Shown: positions 34,971 to 45,707, numbered from the stretch's first letter. The stretch: DNA of 64,000 nt from Adiantum capillus-veneris (GCA_014529385.2 CM043963.1:99937412-100001411), one strand, 5' to 3'. The notes: a model not told the origin generated them from the sequence alone. Numbers and translations: made by a program.

Positions 34971-37900
34971 TCTAATGGTTCAAGTGTGTCCTCTGGAAAG
35001 GGTTCTCCTATATAAGTTTCGTCTTCGATAGCCCTTTCTAAAACATATTCTTCTCGCCTCAGACTTCCACATTTCGAGGCTCCACACATCCATAACTCCT
35101 TGGGCTTACCTAACCAAGCTGGAAATTTGGATCCCACCAAAGTAGCTGAATCAAACTCCTCTACCGGTGTTCGGTTCACATCTTTGTAGCTATGGTCTCT
35201 CAGGTTCACACGTGTAGTGGTTTCCATATTTCTCAGGTATATGTGATCGTAGCCCCAATCTTGGACCATTTTCAACTGTCTCATGAATGGTCTTCCCAAT
35301 ATGATATCATAGTTATTCTCCTTGCCATAATCGACAATAGCAAAAGTATGTTCGTATTCAATGCCGCAAGAAGTCACTACGACTTTCTCTAATAACCCCA
35401 TAGGTTTCTCCATGTGTCCATCTGCTAATTGGAGTTTCAACCTAGTCTTCCTTATTGCTGGTTTCCCCCATTTTTTCCAGATTTCTTTTGTAGCAATGGC
35501 TACCCCAGCTCCGCTGTCTAGTATTGCCATTGTGTTCACTCCTTGGAATTCAATTGGTAAGGTTGTATTCCCCTCTTCACCTTCGCAATACTCTCCGACC
35601 TTGTTTAAGGGTACAGGCTTAGCGTTCTTTTGTGGTTTACTCAGCTCTTGTATACCCTCTTGCAGTCTCGATGTTGGGTCTTTTATCCCAAATTTCTCCA
35701 AGCATTTTCCTACAGTGGTCCACATATGTGGTCTTAGCCTCAAAAGCTCAGCTAGAGTGATAGTGCATGTCACTGGTGTTGACAAGATCTCTATCAATCC
35801 TTGCGAGTCCATGACTTTTTCTGATGAGATTCTTCGTGAGGGAAGTGCTCTAGTCTCTGATTTTGCTTCATACTCTCCTAAGTATGAAGGTAAGGTATTC
35901 AGTGAGTGAGGTTTGCTCTCCATTGTTCTAACAGAGCCCCCATCTCCCCAGTAAGATTGCAGATCCAAGTCCACTTGAGATCCTGCCTCAAATTCCACTA
36001 TGGGAGGATTCCTGATGTCCTTTTTCCAATTTGTCTGATTAGCTTGGCAACTTAGCTCGTTTGCAAAGTTTGCCTCTCTCACTTGTTTCCAAAATTCATT
36101 GTAATCCTCATCTCTTCCGTAAGACCTCTGTATGACTGGATGAAAACTCTCTATCTCTTGATCGGTTGTGTTCAATACTATGCGGTCATCCTTGTGTGTA
36201 TTTTCAGGCTTTTGTACACTGGGAGTCTTTTCAGCTACCCGTGAAACGATAGTCTCTTGTTGAATTGGGTTTTCTGTTCCACAATTCATTGTTTCTTTTG
36301 GTGGTTCTAATAAGTCTTGTGCAGTCTCGATCATTCTCTGGCACATTTCAAGTCTCTGCTTTTCCAATTCCGCGTTTGGGTATGTCATCCACCTCTGTTC
36401 TTGTGTTTGGTTGTTCTTTAACCTAGCTTCGTAAGCTCTCATCAATGCGTCCAATGGTTTGTTTACTTTGTCGACTAGCACTGATCCCCCTGAGCTTAAG
36501 CTCGTTGTTTCTTTGATACTCTTTTGTTTCGTTCTTTCCGGGCTCATCTCTCGTTTCCCGTTTTGACTCTCAAGTTTTTCTAATCTATCTTTAGTTCGCT
36601 TTAGTTCCTCAGGTAGAATAGCGTCTTCACGTTCTTTTCTCAACTTCATGCGTGCTTTTCTAGCTTTCCATGTGTTTCTCTGACTCCGCGGTCCTTGACT
36701 AACCACTTCAGTCGCTAACTTTCCATTCTCAGGTTCTCTAGTGGTTTTCTTAGCTTGAGCTCTAGTAACAACTTGCGTTGGTATCAGAGTTTCATTTTCA
36801 GACCCATTGCTGGTAGGATTAGTTTCTAGCATATTCAATGTCGTCTTTTGCACTTTGTTTGGATTCTTTGAACAATCCTCAATGAAGTGAGTAACCCCAC
36901 ACTCAGTGCAATAAGCGTTAATTCGAATGAATTCCGTATGTGGACAAACATTCATCAGATGGTCACCTCCACACTTGTAACAGGGTCCTAGTGCTGGTCT
37001 TGGTCCCATTTGATTCGTCCTTTGTGGATAGGATGGTCTTTGTCCTGTTAAACCTCCATGAGCTATGAACATCAATGTTCTTGCGTCCAAATTGTGTCTC
37101 TCTTCATCAGAAGCACTTATAATTGTTGGTATTCCAACATTCCCAATCATGCCCCATGGTTTTGGTTGTTTGGGTTCTTCTGGTGGGTAATACACAGTTG
37201 GAGACATGTGTGCACTAGATTCTTCATAATAGGCTTGAACAGGCACTAAGGCTTGTTCTTCCTGATTCTCTAAGGTTGGTGCATATCTAATGCCTACTGG
37301 TCTTGCTCCTGGTAAAGGTGGTTGTTGTCCCAATATCGGTTGCGGTCTTTCTATCCCCATAGGTCCTGGTACATTTCCCGTTGGGTATCGAGGTACTGGA
37401 TGTACTTGAGGTGGTGCTAATTGAGCAGGAGGTGCATACTGACGCTCCCTTACATACCCTTTGTTGTAATAGCACTCCTCTGTTAGATGGTTTGTCCATT
37501 TTTGTTCAATAGCACACCATTTCAGTGTTTTTGGCAATGGTTTTTGGTATGGTGCCATCCTTTTTAGAGCATCTTCTATCATTTGCTCTACATTTGGCAT
37601 GGTTGTTGTTTGAACATTATTTTTAGTGGTAGTCTCGCTCGCTACGGAGGAGAAGCTACTGGATGAAAAATCTATATCCGCTGACACCTCTCCATAAACC
37701 GTACAGTTATCCACTAAGTACAATGCCTCTCTCGTTACTTGCTCGAAACTTGTACAAGCTTTCAAGTGCAAGTCCTTCTTGAGAGTGTCGTTTCTTAGTC
37801 CCTCAATAAAGAGAACAGATAGTCTGTCATCTTGTGGTCGTTCACGTACTGGACATCTCTCAATGTATTGTTTGAAGCGAAGTGAAGCTTCCTTCACTTT

Positions 37901-39371
37901 TTCGTGTTCTCTCTGTTTAAAAGCATATATTTGTGAGACCGTATTGTGCTTAATCCCTCGTTTTGAGAATTCCTAAGCAAACTCTCTTAGCAAATGGTCA
38001 ATGTCATGGAATCCCCCTATGTTCAGTGGTTGAAACCATGTCAATGCCGTACCTTCTAGAGTAAGACCAAATCCCTCGTATTGTGTATGGAAATCTGTTA
38101 TCTGCTCAGCTCTTAAGACTTGCTTAAAGAGTGACACATGTGCATACGGATCTCTTGAACCACCATACTTCTTTGGCATACACTTCGCTACTTGAGATGG
38201 TCTCATACCTCTGTGGTCTGCTACCAATCTCATTGCTCCTGTGTCCCGGCTAAATCTTTCTCTAGCATCATGGACTTCATGGGTTACACTTGTCGATTCC
38301 CCTGCCCTGAATCTACTACTAGGAGGTAAATGTGATGGTTCCGCTTCGAACCTTGGACCTGGAGTGGTATATGTGGGGATTGGAACTGCACTACCTCGAT
38401 TCGTATCCATTGACTCTCTGGAATGTAATGATCCCATTGGTCCGGGCTTCGAGTACTGAGGTTGACTCAAAGAGTCAGCAGCCTGAGTTCTTTGTCCTCC
38501 TGTCGTCATTGGGTTTTGCCCTCCATTTGTTGGTGCTGGTCTTTGTGAGCTAGAAGTAACATAATACTGATGTAGTGGTCCCCCAAAGTATGTATATCCT
38601 TCTAATTCTTTCTTGCCCATTGTTGAGTATTGCCTCCCATACTTGTCGTAAGCAACAATTTTCACTTCCGATCCCTCTGTGTAGGTAAAGACATAAAGTC
38701 TTTTTTGGTCTGTCAACTCTCCGGTGTAGGGTTCTTCACATCTATAATAGAGATCTTGCTCCCCATTATTATATTTGTATAGCCCCACATAGATGTTATC
38801 AGTGTTGATCCTTGTAGTTTCATTCTCTCTTCTTAACCTCGCATTAGGGAAGTTCATTATTGGTGCTTTCTCCTCAAGTTCTTCATCTACTTTGGCTTTG
38901 GTGCCCATCAATCCCCACTTGTCCACAATGTTAGGGTTTAGGACTACCAAGTACATGGTACCCTCGTCATCTAGATATCTATCTCCGCTATAGCTCACAG
39001 GCACTAAGTCCTTGAACTCACTAGGTCTCTCCTCTATCTTTACACAATAGCGGTCCATTCCATCTTTGTAGATCTTGGCACCTTGCTCATTGTCGTACTG
39101 GTATTTTATGAACAATAGCTTCATTGTGGCGGAAGGGTTTGATGATCCTGCTGCCATATTTTCTCTGTTGTTCAGGTTCAAGTGTTCCAAGTGTTCGGTG
39201 AAAATCTCGTAAGATCTCTCCGAAGAAGTATCAGAAACACTTCCTTCAAAGATCGGCTCTAATGGTTGCACCCAACTTTGGTTTACACTTCCCTCGGTTG
39301 ATATGACACTTGCTTGTTCCCCTTGTTTTGGTTAGTTATTCTGGAGATTCCTGTCCGATCTCAAATTCATC
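34865..39371 (-). pseudogene. Element A gag and first protease (PR1)
   Basis: The likely start is the ATG at 39371, with a TAA at 39335-39333 and a TAG at 37975-37973 in frame. About 300 residues of unrecognised N-terminal sequence precede a Retrotrans_gag domain (L-E-G-T-A-L-T-W-F-Q, about 38060 leftwards, and R-F-K-Q-Y-I-E-R-C-P). Two zinc-knuckle-like modules follow, C-Y-K-C-G-G-D-H-L-M-N-V-C (about 36980-36945) and C-T-E-C-G-V-T-H-F-I-E-D-C (about 36915-36880). PR1 is intact at the active site (A-I-L-D-S-G-A-G, about 35525) and ends with I-I-L-G-R-P-F. Gag is unusually long for gypsy. Confidence 0.88.
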
Positions 39372-40775
39372 AATTCCCCTAAAGGACTTTAACTTCTCCG
39401 TCTCGGCAATTTGTTTTCCCAAGTTTTTGTGGTCAGAATTGATCCAAACTGATTGATACTTGGTCAATTGTTTAATCTTGTCAGTTGGACAACTTTTGTT
39501 TCATCAAGTGAGAATTTTGTTGCAGTTATGCTGAAAAAGACATTATACGCGTATGATGTCTTTTTTCACAGATTTAGACTATTTTGGTTATGCTCACTCT
39601 CAATAGTCCCCTTATGCTCTTTCCACTCACAAAATTCAGTTTGAACTCTGTTTGAGCAAGTTATGGCTAATTTAGGCTTTTCTTGGCAATTTTCCGCTTT
39701 TGACTTGTTTTGGGTCAATTATGATCCAAATGGGATGAAACTTGAAATATAACCTCTAGACAGCTATTACAATGGATCTGTGTTGGCAAAGTATCAAAAT
39801 ATGTCCAAAATTAGGTAAAAGACATAATACGCGTATGATGTCTTTTTCCTCAATTTGGGTCAAGACTTGATATTTATGCTTTCTACAGTGTTTGTAACAA
39901 TCTTGTCAGGTCAGATATCAAAATTAAGCAGTGGATGTGCTAAAAGACATTATACGCGTATGATGTCTTTTGTCCCAGATTTTGACTATTTTTGGTTTTA
40001 AGCCTTCTCCAATGTTTATAATTGAGTTTCAAGTATTTTTGTCAGGTTTGAATGTAAAAACAAGATCTGAATCCAAAATTTCCTATTCTTTGCGTTTATT
40101 GGACTCCGACTTGTCTTTTTGGGTTTCTTTGAGTGTTAATGCTCTTGTTTTAAGTTGAAATTAGGGTATAACCCCCCCTTTTGAACACTTTGGTAAAGTC
40201 AAAATTTTTGTTTTGGTCTCTGTTTGGTCATTTAGACATCATACGCGTATGATGTCTAAAGTTGCAGATTTCCAGTTTTTTGGCACAGAATCCTTCCTAA
40301 AGCTTTCTCTAGTGCTCAGCAACTCCCAGATACACAGAAAATTTCTCTGACTTTTGTTTATTGCAAGTTTCACTACTAACTCGACGGTTTAGTGATCTAA
40401 CATGCAATCAACCATATCAAGCAAATACTCCAATGATTACTAGCTCTAGATCAGGATCAAATGAAGTCCTACCTAAGCTATTCCTAATCATAAAATGGGT
40501 TTGGTAATTGTGATTTTAAAGAGATCCACTGCCACTCACGGACTAGCAAATTCTTCTTCTATCAATAACTACTCAACACCAACAAAACAACAAACAAATC
40601 TAAGCTAATCTAAAAATACTGTCAACACGGAAGACCCAGGAATACCCCACTTCCTAGTATCTCTCGAGATCTTCGGAGTCCACCACTCCTAGATCTTTTC
40701 TAACTAAAGTATACAAAGTAGTTTATATGACTCACCTCGTAGGATTAGTCTAAGGTCACCTACTTAGGGCTCTCG
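39372..40775 (-). other. Element A 5' leader with palindrome array 2
   Basis: Transcribed leader between the primer site and gag, about 1.4 kb and AT-rich, with no long ORF. It holds four copies of the 24-bp palindrome (see array 2) and a short C7 run at about 40171-40177. Length and position fit a packaging and translation-control region. Confidence 0.7.
39538..40257. repeat. Palindrome array 2 in element A (four copies)
   Basis: The same 24-bp palindrome as array 1 occurs at 39538, 39820, 39945 and 40234. The copy at 40234 is perfect. The other three each have one change, at the same seventh base of the left half. Spacings 282, 125 and 289 match the 283, 134, 285 pattern of array 1. The spacers are related to those of array 1 only in patches, for example 'gatccaaatgggatgaaacttg' against 'gatccaaattggataaaacttg'. 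Confidence 0.95.
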
Positions 40776-40795
40776 TCCCCGGCAGCGGCGCCAAA
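40776..40795 (-). promoter_or_regulatory. Primer binding site of element A
   Basis: The minus strand reads TTTGGCGCCGCTGCCGGGGA directly after the 5' LTR end. This GGCGCC type is the one I associate with Athila/Tat-group gypsy elements. Confidence 0.9.
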
Positions 40796-41092
40796 TGTTA
40801 AGGCGGTTACAGCACTAGCGGAAGCTAAATAGCGAGAACTCAACCAACAACAGAATTTGTCAGACGAGGACGGAGCTTGACCCGCAGGCGCATGGAAACA
40901 ACTAGGTGGGTGTCAAATCACCTACTCGACCTTCTAATGACAATCACTACTAAGGAAATCAAATCTAAGTTCTAAAATACGCAAGTGACTGAAATCCGTA
41001 CTACTATCTGTGCGTAGCTCTCGCCGTTGCTAACACAATGGCGGTGTCGCTTCTCCAATGGCGGCTCTGTAGCTCGCGTAGCAAGTAGATAA

Positions 41093-41151
<59 letters not shown>

Positions 41152-41435
41152 AGTCACGGCGCTCCAAAAACTCACTTTGATTAAATAAAACTCTACCTTT
41201 AGGTTACAAAACTTTGGCTTATATACCTCAACCTTGGAGGTGAGAACATCTCTAACTAATTACATCAGCAAGTGAAATTACTTCGGAATTACAAGCTGGA
41301 AACTCAATTGAGTCCCGTTACTTAATGAATGGCTCCAATCAAAATCAATGTCGGAAAGACATTTATTACAATCAATGGTTACAAAAATGATGAGTGTGAG
41401 CAAAAATGTAGGTGTGATCCTCTGCTGGCTCAACA
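40796..41435 (-). repeat. 5' LTR of element A
   Basis: 640 bp. It lacks 329 bases present in the 3' LTR (junction at 41004/41005) and has a longer CT run (about 41093-41149). The minus strand has the TATA candidate GTATATAAG at about 41226-41218. The outer end abuts the target copy CATTG. Confidence 0.92.
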
Positions 41436-41440
41436 CATTG

Positions 41441-43690
41441 TCAGTTGTATGGGACAATTGGTGGAGGTTGCTGGATCAGAAGATGAAGTCAAAAAGCTTA
41501 AAGCTGACTTGGCAGAAGCACATCATCAGATTGAAACACTCCAGAAAGCCCAGGAAGTACAGAACATACACCACAGGGTACTGGAAGCTCAATCAGAAAG
41601 GGCTCAGGAGTTGTTGAATAAAAAGTTAGCTAAAGATGAGTCTGAAATTATGATCATGAAAATCCAAAAGAATGAAGCACTGAGAGCTCCCGAGCGAGCT
41701 GAAATGATGCTCAGAATGAAGCGGCGAGAATTCAAAAAGCTGCTATTACACTATACAGCTCTGAAGCATTCGCTGACTGACAGATACATCTACAATAGCT
41801 TGTCTGAAATTTTAAACCCCGCAGGAAATGCTGTTTTTGACTTAGAAAATTTAAAGTCCTTGATGGAAAGTTTGCAGAGCGATTTGTAGGACAAGATGGG
41901 TGAGTTCAATAATGCTATGATGAACCAAGCTATAATGGATTATATTGAGCAACAGACCTCCCCGGATGAGGATGGAGAAGATGAAGAAGATGAAGCTAAT
42001 CAGGAGGAGGATGATCAAGAAACTGGGCATACAAAGGATGATGATGATGCCCCACCACCATCTCCACCTCCAAGACCTGGTACTGGTGGGACATGGCCAG
42101 ATGAAGGAGGCCAGTCACACAGCCAGACCAGACTGCGGGTCAGCAGGAAGGATAGGCTAAAGAGCACCAGTCGGGTCATCAGCAAACTGAAGAGCAGCAA
42201 CCCAGTAACACTGGGAATCATTCAACTAATCAGTCTCATCACAGCAGAGAGGATAAAGGGAAAATGAAGGTTCAGGATGAGGGACCGGTGACTGATCATC
42301 AACATTCACTGCAGCTCATTACTTTGAATAAGCAGCTGAGACATCAACAAGCCTCCATCACCAGACAGTATCTGGAAGATGATGCTCTCTGGACTGATTT
42401 AGAAAGATTTCAAAGACTATATGTGGGAGCCAGGGAAATGGTAGACCATTGGAAATCCGCTGCTTTCCATGATAAAGAAGTTTGTAGACTACCTGCACAT
42501 CCCAGTACAGTTCAGTTGTTCGAACGAGTTCCGAAATGGATACTCAATGCTGATGATTAAGTGGCAAACCCACACTGGCAAAGACAATCTACTGCAGATT
42601 GTCGGTCTTTAGCTCTAGAACTGGAACTTCTGCTGGGTAACAACCAACTTACCGCTGCATGAAGGATGTTAGGGTCCAACTCAAGGAAGTTCTGGTACAA
42701 CTGCAAGCTGCCAGAGGTGTTTTGGATCAGAGAGTGAAAGCCATTCTTGAGGACCAGACAACCACTAGTAGAGGACCTCAAAAGAGAATGTCAGTAGGAG
42801 CAGAGGCAACTGCTCTCCGAACCTTATTCCAGCTAGCGAGAATCACTCGGAAGATGATGCAACAGGAGAACCAGGCTGTTCTCAATTTCCTGGAATTTGT
42901 GCCTGATTCTCCAGTTCTCTTGTATGCTGTTTCAGCAAGAGAAACTGAGCTGCCAAGATTCTTTCTAGCGTTGTATCCTCAACATCAAGAACCAGTTGAT
43001 CGACTCACATATTTCAAAATAATTGATGAGCTTCAGGATTGGTATGAGCGATCAACTGTGGAATGGAAGACTTGGCAGACATTGCTCAATGATGCTCTTC
43101 AAATCAATGACATTCACGCAATGAAAGAAGAGCTACATAGGATTCAGCTGTGTATGGGCCAATGGAAGATTCAGGTCAGAGGATTGACTAGGATTACTAA
43201 TCAATTGCTACAGCTTACGATCGAATCTTCCAAACTTCCTGAGAAAGACATTGCAGCAAAGCCGGGTCTAGCACCACAGTACAGAGAGATGGCTGAGATT
43301 CTTTTCGAAGCTCACGTCAAAACAAATCAGCCTCTTCTAGAAGGATGGATCCATACTACTTCACATTGTCATAAGCTGGCCAAAACAAGACTGACCAAGG
43401 GCAGGCGTACACTCTAGGATCCTGACACCAAAACCTATCATTCTCTCACACCTTATGAGATAGAGATGACCACAGACCGGCGGGATCAGCTTGAGCAGGA
43501 GGCCATTTACCGACTGATTCAGAAGGAGAATGCTGGTGCTGAGACTTCTCAGGCACCATCCCGGTCAAAGAGCAAAGGCAAAAGAAGACGGTCCAATGGA
43601 AGGATACTGGGTAGTTCCATCTCAGAATTTAGTGGCGACTTTTCTTCTCAACAGGCAGGGAGAGATGACAGTTCTACCTTAGCCTGGTGA
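41441..43690 (+). pseudogene. Element B extra 3' ORF, right part
   Basis: This resumes the ORF cut at 17518. It begins with a coiled coil (S-E-D-E-V-K-K-L-K-A-D-L-A-E-A-H) to about 41.73 kb. A TAG at 41887 comes next, then a very acidic Asp/Glu tract with a Pro-rich patch (about 41955-42085). After frame changes a helical, Gln-rich region (about 42660-43417) follows, with a stop and a basic Ser/Lys-rich end to TGA at 43688. The order plant-transposon domain, acidic linker, coiled coil and C-terminal domain parallels element A's 3' ORF. An ATG at 41329 seems to start the frame earlier, but it lies inside element A's LTR. Function unknown. Confidence 0.65.
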
Positions 43691-43874
43691 GAGCTCCACC
43701 TTGGCCTTTTCCGCTGCCTCCCACAATCCTTGGTCCTTCTTGAACTCCTGCATCCCAACACCAGAACTAGACAATGGATTTTTCAGTTCCACACCAAAAC
43801 CAGACGATGGATTTTTCAGTCTCACATCAGCATCAGACGGGCATTTTTCAGAAATTTTGGAATCTTGCCAAAAT

Positions 43875-43893
43875 TCAAGAAAGAAGGGAAGGA
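43875..43893 (+). promoter_or_regulatory. Polypurine tract of element B
   Basis: An almost pure purine run (AAGAAAGAAGGGAAGGA) ends exactly at the TGTAGAC start of the 3' LTR. About 100 bases upstream, 'gatggatttttcag'-like phrases repeat two to three times. Confidence 0.9.
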
Positions 43894-44363
43894 TGTAGAC
43901 GGCTGGATAATCACCATGCGAGAACGTGTTCTTAGAAGATGGGCACCGAATTACTTAGTAATTACTAGAGCAATTACTACAGTAAAACCGAAGTGTATAA
44001 ATAGGGCCCATTACATTATTATCGGGTTGGCAATTGTTATCACTTGTATTAGCGCTTTGAGCTACAATTGTACTTGAGCATCAGTAGAAGTATTGTCGGC
44101 TATACTTTCTCTCTTTAATCATATTCACTGTAATCTCAATCATGGTATATATTTCAGTGATACTTACTTCTCGACCAGTCTTCTGAATCTGAATCTAAAT
44201 CTGAATCTTATTCCACTCTATAAGTATGATTCTTATTTCAGTATCCACATGTCAGTTTAGTCTCTGATTTCTGTCTAGTCTGCTGTCTGAAATCTTCCCA
44301 CACTAGTAGCTGAAATCCTTCAACACTGGAATTAGCTGTCTCAAGAGATCAGCTCCAATTCCA
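43894..44363 (+). repeat. 3' LTR of element B
   Basis: 470 bp, about 96% identical to 9427-9890 by eye, with a 6-base insertion in a 'gaatct' tandem. TATAAATA at 43996-44003. Confidence 0.93.
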
Positions 44364-44449
44364 CGGAGACCAAATTGGCCGTTAGGCCATGATATGGAAC
44401 CACTAAGTTGGTCTTTATTATACCTTAAAATTAGGGGATCACAAATTCT

Positions 44450-44745
44450 CTCAATGAGGTAGAAACTCCTTGGTATAACAACAATAGGTTAAAATTAGCT
44501 TCATAGTATAATAAATTTTTTTCCTTATAATTTATAATTTATATTTTTAATAAAAATAAGGAAGAAACTCCTTGGCATAACAATAGGTTAAACTTAGCTT
44601 CATAGTATAATCGAAATTTATCCTTATAACTTATAATTTATAGTATATTTTATATTCAAAATGAGGTAGAAACTCCTTGGCATAACAGCAATAGGTTAAA
44701 CTTAGCTTCAAAATTTGTCCTTATATTTTATATTCGGATGAGTCT
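44450..44745. repeat. About 104-bp tandem repeat, nearly three copies
   Basis: The phrase 'agaaactccttggcataac' with 'aataggttaaacttagcttca' recurs from about 44456, 44558 and 44663. The units end in AT-rich sequence of variable length. Confidence 0.8.
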
Positions 44746-45166
44746 TAAAGAGAATCTTTTTTAAAAAAAACATGAACTCTCAAAATTGTGAGTGAAAATT
44801 GTATTAGAAAAGTAAACCAAAAGAGTGTTAACTATAACAGAAGCTACTAAAGACCAAAGCCTTGCAAAGAAATATCAAAGATAGATGCGAAGAAGCAGTA
44901 AAGATTGGAGTTACACAATTTTTACATTCTCTAAAATGGCCATGTATTGTAAATTCCCAATTTATTTCAAACCATTGTAGTATTTATAACGGGTTACGGG
45001 CTCAATGGGAGTTCCAAGCCATAAAGGATAGGTTAGATAGTGTGTGTAGGTTGCAGATTCAGTAAGCTATGAACCCCTAAAGTCCTCGAGCATCCAAACA
45101 TTGCATATTTTTATCCTAGATATATTAAGGCACTGTGTAAGTAAAATTAGGGTTATGAGCCTCATT
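44746..45166. other. Spacer, no gene seen
   Basis: AT-rich sequence with a 67-codon open frame of no recognisable type. It ends at the proposed LTR start. Confidence 0.45.
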
Positions 45167-45706
45167 TGTTGAGACCACTCTTTGGTGAGAGATCATGAGG
45201 TGTGTGGCTATGGAGTCCTTGAGCTTCTCCTTGCTCATGTGACTTGATTAACACTAATTAATATTTATCTCTCTTTCAGTATGCCTCTCTCATACTTCTT
45301 ATGGTTGTTAATGATGCTTTGTTTAGCTAGATCATAACGAATTAGTGGTTAATCCCGCTCTAATCTTATGTGATTTCCCTCTAATGTTTGTGTGTACATG
45401 TAGGTTTGATTGGATTGTGGATTCTCAATAGATATGTGTGTGTGCTTGTGATTAGTGTGTTGCATGATAGGATTAGTGATGGGTGTATCTTGCAATCATT
45501 AGTGTGTGTGATTGGGTTGATTTGAGGTGAAGAGAAGTGGATGTGGAGATTTCCATACATTGTGGCTTAGCTCTCCATAGGTTGAGAATCTCACCTCGTA
45601 GAGTTGTCATTCGTGTTGCCATGATTAGCTCACTAATAGGTGAGTGTTTCCATCCCCTAGCCGGATAGCTCATCCCTCCAGATTGACAATTATGGTACCC
45701 TCAACA
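45167..45706 (+). repeat. 5' LTR of a third gypsy-type element
   Basis: The right end is firm: CTCAACA at 45706 abuts a GGCGCC-type primer site. Its exact inverse TGTTGAG at 45167 gives TG...CA ends with 7-base terminal inverted repeats and a 540-bp LTR. No second LTR copy lies in the window, so the left boundary rests on the inverted repeat alone. Confidence 0.65.
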
Positions 45707-45707
45707 T

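Larger units (their letters stand above)
17519..41435 (-). mobile_element. Element A: large Ty3/gypsy retrotransposon inserted in element B
   Basis: LTRs at 40796-41435 (5', by minus-strand sense) and 17519-18467 (3') end in TG...CA, and the target duplication CATTG (17514-17518 and 41436-41440) is perfect. In minus-strand order it has the LTR, a GGCGCC-type primer site, a leader with palindromes, gag with two zinc knuckles, PR1, RT, RNase H, a duplicated HHCC region, the INT core, PR2, a Trp-repeat tail, a second palindrome block, a 3' ORF, a polypurine tract and the LTR. Without the copia insertion it is about 18.7 kb, very long for the superfamily. The primer site suggests the Athila/Tat group, but the domain layout is not one I know. 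LTR divergence is about 2% outside indels. Confidence 0.93.
9427..44363 (+). mobile_element. Element B: outer Ty3/gypsy retrotransposon, split by nested insertions
   Basis: Two direct LTRs (9427-9890 and 43894-44363) begin TGTAGA and end TTCCA. The four bases GGAG flank both ends (AGGAG at 9422-9426, CGGAG at 44364-44368), which fits a 5-bp target duplication with one later change. Removing the 23.9-kb insertion and its duplicated target leaves an element of about 11.0 kb in the order gag, PR, RT-RH, INT, extra 3' ORF, polypurine tract. By eye the LTRs differ at about 18 sites in 464 plus a 6-base indel, near 4%. B is thus the oldest of the three nested elements. Many in-frame stops make it inactive. 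Confidence 0.93.

Noticed and set aside
27127-40257. Palindrome arrays as a CRISPR-like array
   Set aside because: Spacers of about 100-260 bases are related to each other, the context is a plant retroelement, and there are no cas genes.
41329-41435. ATG at 41329 as the start of element B's right-hand ORF
   Set aside because: This sequence is part of element A's LTR (identical stretch at 18361-18467). The native ORF comes from 17518 and resumes after the target copy.
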